Shown one piece after another: positions 52,750 through 61,115 of a stretch of 64,000 nucleotides of DNA. The DNA comes from Halomonas sp. 'Soap Lake #6' (GTDB lineage: Bacteria; Pseudomonadota; Gammaproteobacteria; Pseudomonadales; Halomonadaceae), in contig NZ_CP020469.1 of assembly GCF_003031405.1 (NCBI RefSeq), positions 4,464,001-4,528,000 of the forward strand. The letters run 5' to 3'. The notes under the pieces are model-generated. The model ran no database searches, was not told the origin of the DNA, and saw only the letters and a list, made by a program, of their open reading frames with translations. Within the stretch, counting starts at the first letter, position 1, and every line of letters begins with the position of its first letter. The position numbers were made by a program, and so were the translations under genes.

Positions 52750-53634
52750 TCAGTAGTTGACTCGGCGCTCGATAAAGCGGAATTGAATGACCGTTAACAC
52801 CACCACAATCACCATCAGAATCACTGACTGGGCTGCTGAAGAGCCAAGGTTAAGGCCGACAAAACCATCGGCGTAGACCTTATACACCAGGATGTTGGTC
52901 GACTGCGCCGGCCCACCCTGGGTGGTAGTGTGGATAATTCCGAAGGTGTCAAACATGGCGTACACCACGTTAACCACCATCAAGAAAAAGGTGGTGGGTG
53001 AGAGCAGTGGGAAAACAATCGTCCAGAAGCGCTTAAAAGGGCTGGCGCCATCAATGGAGGCGGCTTCAATTAACGACTGGGGAATGGACTGTAAGCCTGC
53101 CAGGAAGAACAGGAAATTGTAGGAAATCTGCTTCCAGGCAGCAGCCAAAATCACTAGCAGCATGGCGTCACTGCCCGAGTTACGGTGGTTCCAACGGTAA
53201 CCCACCATTTCAAGCATGTAAGGCACAATGCCAATCGAGGGGTTGAAGATAAACCACCACAAAACCCCCGCTAACGCTGGCGCAATGGCGTAAGGCCACA
53301 CCAGCAACGTGGTATAGGTGCTGCGTGAACGAATCATCCGGTTTACGGTGCTGGCCATCAGTAGTGCCACCGTCATGGATAGCAGCGTGGTGCCCACCGC
53401 GAATACCACTGTCACCGATAGTGAGTTGAGATAGGCGCCATCGCGAAATAACCGCGCAAAATTCTCAAGGCCCACAAAGGTGGTACGCAGCCCAAAGGCG
53501 TCTTCGCGCAATAGTGATTGATACAGCGCTTGGCCCGCAGGCCAGATAAAAAAGATCAGAGTAATGATTACCTGAGGCGCCAGCAGCGCGAAAGGTAGCC
53601 ATTTACCTGGGAACGTCATGCGTTTAGTTTGCAT
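52750..53634 (-). CDS. ugpA: sn-glycerol-3-phosphate ABC importer, permease
   Basis: A 294-residue permease of the MalF/UgpA class. Helices from about residue 15 on; the coupling loop is [30 protein letters not shown]. It also shows [24 protein letters not shown]. Two in-frame ATGs (53634, 53619). An attenuator-like hairpin lies between ugpB and this gene. Confidence 0.94.
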   Translation of the reverse strand: MQTKRMTFPGKWLPFALLAPQVIITLIFFIWPAGQALYQSLLREDAFGLRTTFVGLENFARLFRDGAYLNSLSVTVVFAVGTTLLSMTVALLMASTVNRMIRSRSTYTTLLVWPYAIAPALAGVLWWFIFNPSIGIVPYMLEMVGYRWNHRNSGSDAMLLVILAAAWKQISYNFLFFLAGLQSIPQSLIEAASIDGASPFKRFWTIVFPLLSPTTFFLMVVNVVYAMFDTFGIIHTTTQGGPAQSTNILVYKVYADGFVGLNLGSSAAQSVILMVIVVVLTVIQFRFIERRVNY

Positions 53635-53675
53635 GGGAAACTCTGCAGGATATTAAAAAATATAAGCATCAAAAA

Positions 53676-53707
53676 CGACAGAGCCGCCTACCCATAGGGT
53701 AAGCGGC
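53676..53707 (-). terminator. attenuator-like hairpin between ugpB and ugpA
   Basis: 53683-53693 pairs with 53697-53707 (11 bp with one mismatch, 3-nt loop). Read on the minus strand, it is followed 7 nt later by TTTTT. It likely reduces read-through from the binding-protein gene into the membrane-component genes. Confidence 0.65.
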
Positions 53708-53722
53708 GTAGTGAGTGCTTAT

Positions 53723-55048
53723 TTACTGGTTGGCGGATTCAAAGTCACGCAGCAGATTGTTACCGCGCTGTACCGCGTCATCCGCTGCTTTTTGGCCGCT
53801 TTTGGCGCCGGTCATTACGGCTTCCATCTCTTCAGAGATGATGTCGCGAATCTGTACGAAATTGCCAAAGCGCAGGCCTTTGGAGTTTTCGGTTGGTTCG
53901 TTGAGGGTCATCTGCTGTAGCGAAATATCAGCACCCGGGTTCTCTGCGTAGTAGCCCTGCTCTTCGCTTAAATCCCAGGCGGCTTGAGTAATGGGCAGGT
54001 AACCGGTTTTCTGGTGCCAATCAGCCTGCACTTCGGGCTGGGAGAGGTACTCAAAGAAGGCAGCCACGGCTTCATACTCATCGTCACTATGGCCCTGCAG
54101 TGCCCACAGCGTGGCACCACCGATAATGGAGTTTTGCGGCGCACCCTCTACATCGGCGTAGTAGGGCTGCATGCCGAAGCCAACTTCAAAGTCTGCGTTG
54201 GCAGCGACATCGGCGCGGGACGCTGAAGAGCCAAAGAAAATCGCACAGTTTTGAGAGTAGAACATTGGTTCGGAGTCAGCGCCGGTACCTGGACCACCCC
54301 AACGATAAATGTTCTCTTCCTGCCAATCGTGCAAGTTGTCCCAGTGACGGGCAACCAGCTCGTTGTTAAAGTTAAGCTCGGTCTCCATGCCACCAAAGCC
54401 ATTCTCCAATGTGCCTAATGGTGAATTATGCATAGCGGAGAAGTTTTCCAGCATCACCCAGCTAGGCCAAGAAGAGGTGAACCCGCAGCGTGCAGCACCA
54501 GACTCAACGATTTGGCGCGAAAAGTCAGCTAGCTCTTCCCATGTTGCGGGCGGCTGTTCAGGGTCTAGGCCCGCCTCCTCAAACACGTCGCGGTTGTAGT
54601 ACATAATCGGCGTGGAGGAGTTAAATGGGAAGGAGAGCATATTGCCTTCGGTGTCGGTGTAATAGCCGACTACCGCAGGTAAAAATGCATCGTTATCAAA
54701 CGCTCGACCGTGCTCTTCCATCAGTTGATATACGGGATATATCGCGCCTGCGGCATTCATCATCGTGCCGGTGCCGACCTCGAACACTTGCAGTATATGA
54801 GGCTGTTGACCAGCGCGGAAAGCAGCAATCGCACCAGTCATTGTCTCGGTATAGTTACCCCGGTAGCTGGGGCGCACACGGTACTCATCCTGTGAGGCGT
54901 TGAAGTCTTCGGTGATCCCCTCAAGAATCTCTCCCAATTGGCCGCCCATGGCGTGCCACCAGCTAACTTCTGTAGTGGCGTGAGCGGACAGGCTCAGGCT
55001 GGCAGTAGCCACACCAACAGCAAGCGCGTGCAGTGTAAAACGAGACAT
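53723..55048 (-). CDS. ugpB: sn-glycerol-3-phosphate-type ABC importer, binding protein
   Basis: A 441-residue periplasmic binding protein with signal peptide (ALAVGVATASLSLSAHA). TTEVSWWHAMGGQLGEILEGITEDFNASQ and TGAIAAFRAGQQPHILQVFEVGTGTMM match UgpB; FPFNSSTPIMYYNRDVFEEAGLDP and the region GFTSSWPSWVMLENFSAMHN line the binding site in that family. AAGGAG 6 nt upstream of ATG 55048. First gene of the four-gene operon. The 17-bp array lies in the promoter region just upstream. Confidence 0.95.
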   Translation of the reverse strand: MSRFTLHALAVGVATASLSLSAHATTEVSWWHAMGGQLGEILEGITEDFNASQDEYRVRPSYRGNYTETMTGAIAAFRAGQQPHILQVFEVGTGTMMNAAGAIYPVYQLMEEHGRAFDNDAFLPAVVGYYTDTEGNMLSFPFNSSTPIMYYNRDVFEEAGLDPEQPPATWEELADFSRQIVESGAARCGFTSSWPSWVMLENFSAMHNSPLGTLENGFGGMETELNFNNELVARHWDNLHDWQEENIYRWGGPGTGADSEPMFYSQNCAIFFGSSASRADVAANADFEVGFGMQPYYADVEGAPQNSIIGGATLWALQGHSDDEYEAVAAFFEYLSQPEVQADWHQKTGYLPITQAAWDLSEEQGYYAENPGADISLQQMTLNEPTENSKGLRFGNFVQIRDIISEEMEAVMTGAKSGQKAADDAVQRGNNLLRDFESANQ

Positions 55049-55087
55049 AACAGCTCCTTGTGGGCCTGAGCTTAATCAGCTAGCTGG

Positions 55088-55154
55088 TTCATAAACTTAT
55101 GTCATTCATAAGCTTATGCAGTTCATAAACTTATATAGTTCATCAACTAAGTAG
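55088..55154. repeat. tandem repeat, 17 bp x 4, upstream of ugpB
   Basis: TTCATAAACTTATGTCA (55088-55104), TTCATAAGCTTATGCAG (55105-55121), TTCATAAACTTATATAG (55122-55138) and a decayed copy (55139-55154). The array is 39 nt from the ugpB start, where a promoter would lie. Confidence 0.88.
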
Positions 55155-55334
55155 CTCTTAAGCTCGTGACAATGCGTTTATTGGATTCATTGGGTGCATT
55201 GAACAGTAAGAAGTGTAGATGACGTTTTGATGAATGCACTATGAAGTTGACGTGACAGTCAAGGTTGTTCTTTGAGTAGGAAAAGCGCTAAGGCAGTGCT
55301 AGGGTTGAACTAATAAGCTAACCAAGAGAGCCGT

Positions 55335-56501
55335 ATGACTGACGCGACCACTTTATTGGCGAAACTGGTGTCGTTTGATACCACCTCCAGCGAGTCCAAT
55401 TTGGCCCTGATTGAATTTGTTGAGCGCTACTTAGCGGATAACGGCGTTGCCTCAGAGCGTGTAATGAGCCCCTGTGGGCAAAAGGCTAATCTGATTGCGC
55501 GTATTGGACCGCAGGCGCCGGGTGGCGTGATGCTTTCTGGGCATACTGATGTGGTGCCTGTGGCAGGTCAGCCCTGGACAAGTGACCCCTTCACGCTGCT
55601 TGATGGCGGCAATGGCCGCCTATATGGTCGCGGTACCTGCGATATGAAGGGGTTTATTGCCTGTGCGCTGGCCATGGTGCCCACCTGGGTAAACGCATCA
55701 CTTAAGCAGCCTATCTATTTTGGCTTTTCTTACGATGAAGAGATCGGTTGCGTGGGCGCGCCAAGTCTCATCAAGCGCTTCTATGAGCAGTACTCCACCA
55801 CCGCTCATGTCATTGTTGGCGAACCGACCAGCATGCAGCCGGTGGTGGCGCAGAAAGGCGCGACTAATCTACGCACCACGGTGATTGGCCGAGAAGCCCA
55901 CAGCAGCCAGGTTAATCAGGGCACCTCTGCCATTCACGTTGCGGCAAGGCTAGTTACTTTTATTGAAGACACCATGGCAGCGTTGGTGGATGAGGGACGA
56001 GTCGATGAGGCGTTTAATGTGCCTCACACCAGCTTGCACGTAGGCAAAATTAAGGGCGGTACGGCGATCAATATCATGGCGCGGGAGTGTCAGTTTGAGT
56101 GGGAGATTCGCCACCTTCCGACGGATACTTTTGATGAGATATACGCACGTTTTGAAGTGTTTTGCGCACAGCTAACCGCTGAATTGCAGGCCAAAGGTAA
56201 GCACGTTGAAATCACCACCGAACCCCTCAATGTCACTGTACCTGGTCTTGCCGACCGAGATAATGACCGGGTGCTACGCTTGGCTAAAGACCATTTGCCC
56301 GTCGCCTGTTGCAACCACGCGGTTGCTTATGCCACAGAGGCAGGGCAGTTCCAGGGGCAGGGCTTACAAACGATTATTCTTGGCCCCGGCAGCATTGCCC
56401 AGGCACATCAGCCGGATGAGTATATTGAAACTGCCCAGCTTGATGAATGTACGGCGTTTATGCAGCGATTGGGGCAGGCGCTAGAGACCCCTTTTCAATA
56501 A
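55335..56501 (+). CDS. argE: acetylornithine deacetylase
   Basis: A 388-residue M20-family di-zinc amidohydrolase that converts N-acetylornithine to ornithine in arginine synthesis. LSGHTDVVPV holds His70 and Asp72; YGRGTCDMKGFIACAL follows; YDEEIGCVGAPS supplies Glu135 and Glu136; VGEPTSMQPVVAQKGATNLR begins the lid domain; LGPGSIAQAHQPDEYIE carries the last His. Length equals ArgE. AGAG precedes ATG 55335. A strong terminator follows. Confidence 0.92.
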   Translation: MTDATTLLAKLVSFDTTSSESNLALIEFVERYLADNGVASERVMSPCGQKANLIARIGPQAPGGVMLSGHTDVVPVAGQPWTSDPFTLLDGGNGRLYGRGTCDMKGFIACALAMVPTWVNASLKQPIYFGFSYDEEIGCVGAPSLIKRFYEQYSTTAHVIVGEPTSMQPVVAQKGATNLRTTVIGREAHSSQVNQGTSAIHVAARLVTFIEDTMAALVDEGRVDEAFNVPHTSLHVGKIKGGTAINIMARECQFEWEIRHLPTDTFDEIYARFEVFCAQLTAELQAKGKHVEITTEPLNVTVPGLADRDNDRVLRLAKDHLPVACCNHAVAYATEAGQFQGQGLQTIILGPGSIAQAHQPDEYIETAQLDECTAFMQRLGQALETPFQ

Positions 56502-56502
56502 A

Positions 56503-56542
56503 AAAACACCCGCCAATCGTTTGAAACGGGCGGGTGTTTTTC
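56503..56542. terminator. bidirectional terminator after argE
   Basis: AAAACACCCGCC (56503-56514) pairs with GGCGGGTGTTTT (56529-56540), with T-runs on both strands. It ends argE and the converging 103-residue gene. Confidence 0.92.
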
Positions 56543-56566
56543 TAAGACGTCTACTAGTTACTGCTC

Positions 56567-56878
56567 TTAATGCTGATGTTGCTCTTCGTAAAGCTCAGCT
56601 TTTGCGTGGCGCATCACATCTTCGCAGGCCTGTTGGCGGGCAAGTTGGGTGAGTAGTCGCTGAGTCACTTCAAACCCTTTACCCAAACAGGTATCAACTT
56701 CGTCTCGGCTAACGTGTGGAGAGACGTTGTAGTCGATTTTTACTGTGCGGCCGCCGCCTTCAAGTCGGTCGGCAAACTCCCTTAGCCGCCACGCGATTCG
56801 CTCTTTCCAGTTTGCTGATTCTACCGCGCCTTCGTTTACGCTAAACGTGCACTGCCATTCGGGTTTGTAAACCTTCAT
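56567..56878 (-). CDS. small cytosolic protein, unknown function
   Basis: A 103-residue protein starting MKVYKPEWQCTFSVNEGAVES, with a helical middle (WKERIAWRLREFADRLEGG) and a His/Glu-rich end. No signal or membrane segment. GGAG is upstream of ATG 56878, and it ends at the shared terminator, so it looks expressed. I do not recognise the family. Confidence 0.65.
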   Translation of the reverse strand: MKVYKPEWQCTFSVNEGAVESANWKERIAWRLREFADRLEGGGRTVKIDYNVSPHVSRDEVDTCLGKGFEVTQRLLTQLARQQACEDVMRHAKAELYEEQHQH

Positions 56879-57055
56879 AGGAGAACCTCCACTGCGTTTG
56901 GAAAGAATGATCGATCGTGTTTCGTACTCCGTCTGTCTGATAATCTTGCTTTGTTACTATACCCACTCTATGACAGGACTGATACACCTACTCTTAGGCA
57001 ATACAGAAACAAAACCTCTACTGCGCCATCATATTTATCAGCTAGAGCCACCACT

Positions 57056-57517
57056 ATGACTCAATTAATCGCCACAAGTTGTCCATGTGGCAGTAATCTT
57101 CCACTACAAAAGTGCTGTCAACCTTATCATCAAGGAGTGGTTGCACCCACGCCAGAAGCATTGATGCGTTCACGTTACACGGCATTTGCGTTGAATGTTC
57201 GTGATTATTTGCTTGCAACCTGGCATACCTCTACTCGGCCTGCGCAACTACCGCCAGACCCAGATACCCAGTGGAAGGCGCTCACTATTATGGCGGCTCC
57301 CCCTGCCAGTGATGACGAAGGCCGTGTGCATTTTCGTGCCTACTTTCGAGAGCCTAACGGTTGGCATGTGCTTGAAGAAGAGTCGCGGTTTGTTTTTGAA
57401 GGGGGGCGTTGGTGGTATGTGGATGGTAAGCCTAGTGTCGAGCGCCTCAAACCTCGTCGTAATGAGCGATGCTTGTGCGGCAGTGGGCGTAAATTAAAGG
57501 TGTGTTGCGGTGAGTAA
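57056..57517 (+). CDS. YchJ-family SEC-C motif protein
   Basis: A 153-residue protein with a Cys-rich SEC-C-type zinc motif at each end: CPCGSNLPLQKCCQPYHQG (about 9-27) and RCLCGSGRKLKVCC (about 138-151). Between them lies the NTF2-like YchJ domain with PEALMRSRYTAFAL and YLLATWHTSTRP. Function unknown, probably metal-binding. ATG 57056 gives the usual family start; upstream in-frame codons add residues outside the family. Confidence 0.9.
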   Translation: MTQLIATSCPCGSNLPLQKCCQPYHQGVVAPTPEALMRSRYTAFALNVRDYLLATWHTSTRPAQLPPDPDTQWKALTIMAAPPASDDEGRVHFRAYFREPNGWHVLEEESRFVFEGGRWWYVDGKPSVERLKPRRNERCLCGSGRKLKVCCGE

Positions 57518-57552
57518 CGGTAGCTAAGTAGAGTGAAGGTGGGCGAGGTGAT

Positions 57553-57888
57553 ATGGCGCAAGTGAGTAATTTGGAGTCAGGCAGTCAGGCCGTAAGCAGT
57601 TCGGTCGCAGGAGCCCAATGGTATCTCTATTTATTGGAGTGCCAGCGCGGTACCTATGCGGGTATTACCAATAATCTTGCTAAGCGCTATCACGCCCACT
57701 GTATGGGAAAAGGCGCGCGTTATACTCGAGCGAACCCGCCCATAGCACTGTTGGGAGCACAACCATTTGCCGACCGCGCTGCTGCCAGCCGGGCGGAGTA
57801 TCAATTGAAGCAGCAATCACCCTCCCAAAAACGCCAATGGGCTGCCCAATGGCCTTACCTCCTATGTAATGAGGAATCGACATGCTGA
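57553..57888 (+). CDS. GIY-YIG nuclease-domain protein (YhbQ/UPF0213-like)
   Basis: A 111-residue protein with one GIY-YIG domain: WYLYLLECQRGTYAGITNNLAKRYHAHCMGKGARYTRANPP, the Tyr pair in YLYLL/TYAGI, an Arg in KRYHAH and a Glu in RAEYQLKQ. A short N-terminal extension precedes the domain. GAGGTG precedes ATG 57553. Overlaps the HDAC-like gene by seven bases. Role in nucleic acid repair or processing is inferred only from the fold. Confidence 0.9.
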   Translation: MAQVSNLESGSQAVSSSVAGAQWYLYLLECQRGTYAGITNNLAKRYHAHCMGKGARYTRANPPIALLGAQPFADRAAASRAEYQLKQQSPSQKRQWAAQWPYLLCNEESTC

Positions 57889-58916
57889 CGTTTTTCTCTG
57901 AAGGTAGCCGCCAGCGCCAAGCGCGCAGCGAGCTTCACGATGGCGCACTCGTGACTCCCTTTGAGTGCCCCGAGCGGATGGACTTAGTGCTTAACGCACT
58001 GCACAAAGCGACATTTGAGGTGCGTACCCCCAGCGACTACGGCCTGGCACCGGTACTTGCGGTGCATGATGCGAGTTACGTCGCGTTTTTGGAAAGCTGC
58101 TGGCAGACATGGCAGGCAGCCGGCCACGAAGGCGAAGCTATCCCTAATATTTGGCCAGCCCGCACCCTGCGGGGCGACAAAATCCCTAAAGCAGTGAGCG
58201 GCCAGCTGGGGTATTATGCCTTGGCGGCGGAAACTTCAATTACCGAAGGCACATTTGCTGCAGCCATGGCCAGCAAAGATACTGCGCTGGGTGCCGTTGA
58301 GCATACCTTAGCCACCGGCGAGCCGACCTTTGGCCTATGCCGTCCGCCCGGCCACCACGCGGCCTATGACCAGTTTGGCGGCTACTGCTTTTTCAACAAT
58401 GCCGCTATTGCAGCCCAACGGGCACTGGATGCCGGTAAGCGACGGGTAGCGGTGCTGGATGTAGACTTCCACCATGGTAACGGCACCCAGCAAATTTTCT
58501 ATAGCCGTGATGACGTGTTGTTTTTATCACTGCATGGCGACCCGGATGTGACGTTTCCTTACTATTCTGGCTACGCAGATGAGACCGGCGAAGGCAGAGG
58601 GGCAGGGTTCAACGTTAACTACCCGCTGCCCCCAGGCACCTCGGTAGCGGCCTGGATGACAGCCCTGGATAAGGCGCTTGAGCGTATTCACCAAGCAGAG
58701 TGCGAACTTATCGTGGTATCCCTGGGTGTAGATATTTTTGAAGGTGACCCGATTAGCGCTTTTACCTTTCAGCACAATGACTTTATTGCACTGGGCAAGC
58801 GCTTGGCGGAGGCTGGACTACCCTGCGTATTTTTAATGGAAGGGGGCTATGCGGTTGAGGATATCGGTGTCAACGTGGTGAATGTGTTGCAGGGCTTTAA
58901 GCAGGTGCGGGACTAG
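57882..58916 (+). CDS. histone-deacetylase-superfamily amidohydrolase (acetylpolyamine type)
   Basis: A 344-residue arginase-fold zinc amidohydrolase. RPPGHHA (154-160, with the His pair 158/159), DVDFHHGNGT (Asp195 and His197 as zinc ligands), SLGVDIFEGDP (Asp284, third ligand) and LMEGGYAV (late Tyr) are all present. Bacterial members of this length deacetylate acetylpolyamines or similar amides. Starts inside the GIY-YIG gene (7-nt overlap), so translation is coupled. Confidence 0.93.
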   Translation: MLTFFSEGSRQRQARSELHDGALVTPFECPERMDLVLNALHKATFEVRTPSDYGLAPVLAVHDASYVAFLESCWQTWQAAGHEGEAIPNIWPARTLRGDKIPKAVSGQLGYYALAAETSITEGTFAAAMASKDTALGAVEHTLATGEPTFGLCRPPGHHAAYDQFGGYCFFNNAAIAAQRALDAGKRRVAVLDVDFHHGNGTQQIFYSRDDVLFLSLHGDPDVTFPYYSGYADETGEGRGAGFNVNYPLPPGTSVAAWMTALDKALERIHQAECELIVVSLGVDIFEGDPISAFTFQHNDFIALGKRLAEAGLPCVFLMEGGYAVEDIGVNVVNVLQGFKQVRD

Positions 58917-59012
58917 CGGCACGAAGATGACAGTTGCCCTAAAATCGGGCAGTCTAACGCACCTTTAGCAAGTGCTAATAACACCTATTAACCGTTAAGC
59001 ATGGAGTGCAGT

Positions 59013-59351
59013 GTGGCAGTTTACGGCGGTATTCAGGCGCATGAAGTGGAGCGCTGGTTAAATGCATTAACCAACGCGGCCTATGACCGACGCTGCCCAC
59101 TTGCCAAAGTGCACGGTGGTAACGCCCGTGCCCGCACTGCCCGCCAAGATCTTTTGCACTTGGCCCATGCTTTTCGTAGCGGCGAGCGCAGTCGTGAGCA
59201 GGTTGCCGATGGCTTAGGCCGCTGGTGCCAGCACTATCTAACCGAAGCTGAGTGGTACGTGCTGGCAGGGGGGCGTAAACCCACTGCTCAGCCTGAGGCT
59301 GTTAAAGATGACGACGCGCTGCAGGTGCTTTATCAACATCGGGTGGGTTAA
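59013..59351 (+). CDS. small protein, unknown
   Basis: A 112-residue basic protein preceding the FAN1 gene. GTG 59013 has TGGAG 6 nt upstream; ATG 59001 is the alternative. Segments HGGNARARTARQDLLHLAHAFRSGERS and WCQHYLTEAEWYVLAGG suggest helices with conserved-looking aromatics. No family recognised. It may belong with the repair genes downstream, 31 nt away. Confidence 0.55.
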   Translation: MAVYGGIQAHEVERWLNALTNAAYDRRCPLAKVHGGNARARTARQDLLHLAHAFRSGERSREQVADGLGRWCQHYLTEAEWYVLAGGRKPTAQPEAVKDDDALQVLYQHRVG

Positions 59352-59382
59352 CCCGCCCCATTAGCACTGCTACAATGGATGT

Positions 59383-61104
59383 ATGAACAGTGCCCATGTC
59401 GCACCAGCGACTGCCTCCCTGGATGACCCTCTCTATTACCTAACGAACTTTCGTTACGTAATGGCCTGGGTGGAAGCCCGCCACCACGATTTACTGAGTG
59501 CCACCGAGCGTGATGCGATTGCCTGCTTCAGCGCACTACCGCAAGCCTCCCAGGCGTTACTGGTGCGCATGGTCATGCGCAAGGGTGAACTGTTTCGTTT
59601 AGACAAGCTGAGCTACTCCGAAATTGGCGATACCCAGCAGGCGCTCAAGCCGCTGGTAGCACTTGGCTGGGTAGATGATTGCCCTCAACTAAGTAGTCTT
59701 GAGCTGTTTCGACTACTGCGGCTGAGTGAATTACGCCAAGCGCTAAAAGGCGAAATTAAAGCGGCAGGCCTTGCATCTAATAGTGGCAAAGCGTTGCTCC
59801 AGTCGGCATTAGCCCCCGTGTTAACCGACCCAGCCCCTTTAGGCCAATGGTGGTCAGCGGCCACCACAACTGTTGTGCGGCTTAATGTGATGCCGCTTTG
59901 TGACCGCCTTCGGCTGATGTTTTTTGGTAACCTGCGCCAGGATTGGGCGGAGTTCGTACTTACCGAGCTGGGCTTGCAGCGCTTTGAGCAGGTCACGTTT
60001 ACCGCTGAGTCACGGGCATTCCAGCGTCGTGATGAAGTGGACACCTACTTAGCGCTGCACCGCCTACGCGAACGTTTGGACGGTGGTGAACCCCCGGATG
60101 CGCTCTCTGCTGAGGTGCCGTCGCTATCCAACAATCGCTGGCTAGATGCTCGGCGGGCTCGGCTGTTGTTCTCCATGGGGCACGCTGCCGAACGCAGTGG
60201 TGACGCTGAGCTTGCCTTAATGCTCTATACCGATGCCAATAACAGCGATGCACGTATTCGCAGGTTGCGCGTGCTAGAGCGGTTAGGCCGCTACCAAACT
60301 GCCTATGATCACGTTAGCAACGCCTTAGCCGTCGAGCCAAGCGAAGGTGAAGCTCAAGCTCAAGCGCTTGCACGGCTGCTGCCGCGCCTAGCACGCAAGC
60401 TGCACCGAGAGGTTGAACTGACAGCTGGGTTAGGTAAAAAAGCGGCTGATGCGCCCACTTATGTGCTCCAGCTCCCCGGTCCCCAGCCAGTAGAACACGC
60501 CGTTGCTGAACATATGGCAACCCCCAGCACTCCGGTGTATTACGTTGAAAATAGCCTACTTACTGGGCTATTTGGTTTACTGTTTTGGTCAGCCATTTTT
60601 AAACCGCTACCAGGGGCGTTTTTTCATCCGTTTCACAGTGGGCCAGCGGATCTATATCGTGAGGATTTTGTGCGCCAGCGTCAGGTGGATATCGATGGCT
60701 GCCTAGCCCAACTGGATGATGGCCGCTATCAGGCGGCGATACTTGGCACGTGGCGCGCTAAGCAGGGCATTGCTTCGCCATTTGTTCATTGGGGAATCGT
60801 CAGTGAAGAGCTGCTAATGCTGGCCCTTGAGTGCCTACCGCCCACCCATTTGCGGGCCTGCTTTATGCGGTTGTTAGATGATCTTAAGCACAACCGCGCG
60901 GGCCTGCCTGACCTGATTCAATTTATTCCGGAGGCGCCGCTGGGTGAACCCCGCTACCGGATGATTGAAGTCAAAGGCCCTGGCGATCGCCTGCAGGATA
61001 ATCAGCGCCGCTGGATCGACTTCTTTTGTCGCCATGGCATGCCTGTTGAGGTATGCCATGTACGCTGGCAGCCAGAAGTGACTGAACCAGAAGTGACTAA
61101 ATGA
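59383..61104 (+). CDS. FAN1-type structure-specific nuclease (VRR-NUC)
   Basis: A 573-residue bacterial FAN1 homologue. N-terminal part (YYLTNFRYVMAWVEARHHDLLS; MVMRKGELFRLDKLSYSEIGD) resembles the SAP-like/DNA-binding region, a middle TPR-like part (about 250-340) follows, and the C-terminal VRR-NUC has GLPDLIQF with Asp510, EVKGPGDRLQDNQRRW with Glu529 and Lys531. FAN1 cleaves 5' flaps near branch points and helps unhook interstrand crosslinks. The protein ends with PEVTEPEVTK, an in-frame 15-bp duplication. The helicase gene begins 11 nt downstream. Confidence 0.93.
   Translation: MNSAHVAPATASLDDPLYYLTNFRYVMAWVEARHHDLLSATERDAIACFSALPQASQALLVRMVMRKGELFRLDKLSYSEIGDTQQALKPLVALGWVDDCPQLSSLELFRLLRLSELRQALKGEIKAAGLASNSGKALLQSALAPVLTDPAPLGQWWSAATTTVVRLNVMPLCDRLRLMFFGNLRQDWAEFVLTELGLQRFEQVTFTAESRAFQRRDEVDTYLALHRLRERLDGGEPPDALSAEVPSLSNNRWLDARRARLLFSMGHAAERSGDAELALMLYTDANNSDARIRRLRVLERLGRYQTAYDHVSNALAVEPSEGEAQAQALARLLPRLARKLHREVELTAGLGKKAADAPTYVLQLPGPQPVEHAVAEHMATPSTPVYYVENSLLTGLFGLLFWSAIFKPLPGAFFHPFHSGPADLYREDFVRQRQVDIDGCLAQLDDGRYQAAILGTWRAKQGIASPFVHWGIVSEELLMLALECLPPTHLRACFMRLLDDLKHNRAGLPDLIQFIPEAPLGEPRYRMIEVKGPGDRLQDNQRRWIDFFCRHGMPVEVCHVRWQPEVTEPEVTK
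61072..61101. repeat. in-frame 15-bp duplication at the FAN1 C-terminus
   Basis: CCAGAAGTGACTGAA (61072-61086) and CCAGAAGTGACTAAA (61087-61101), one difference, encoding PEVTE-PEVTK immediately before the stop codon. Confidence 0.85.
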
Positions 61105-61115
61105 GCCGTTACTGA

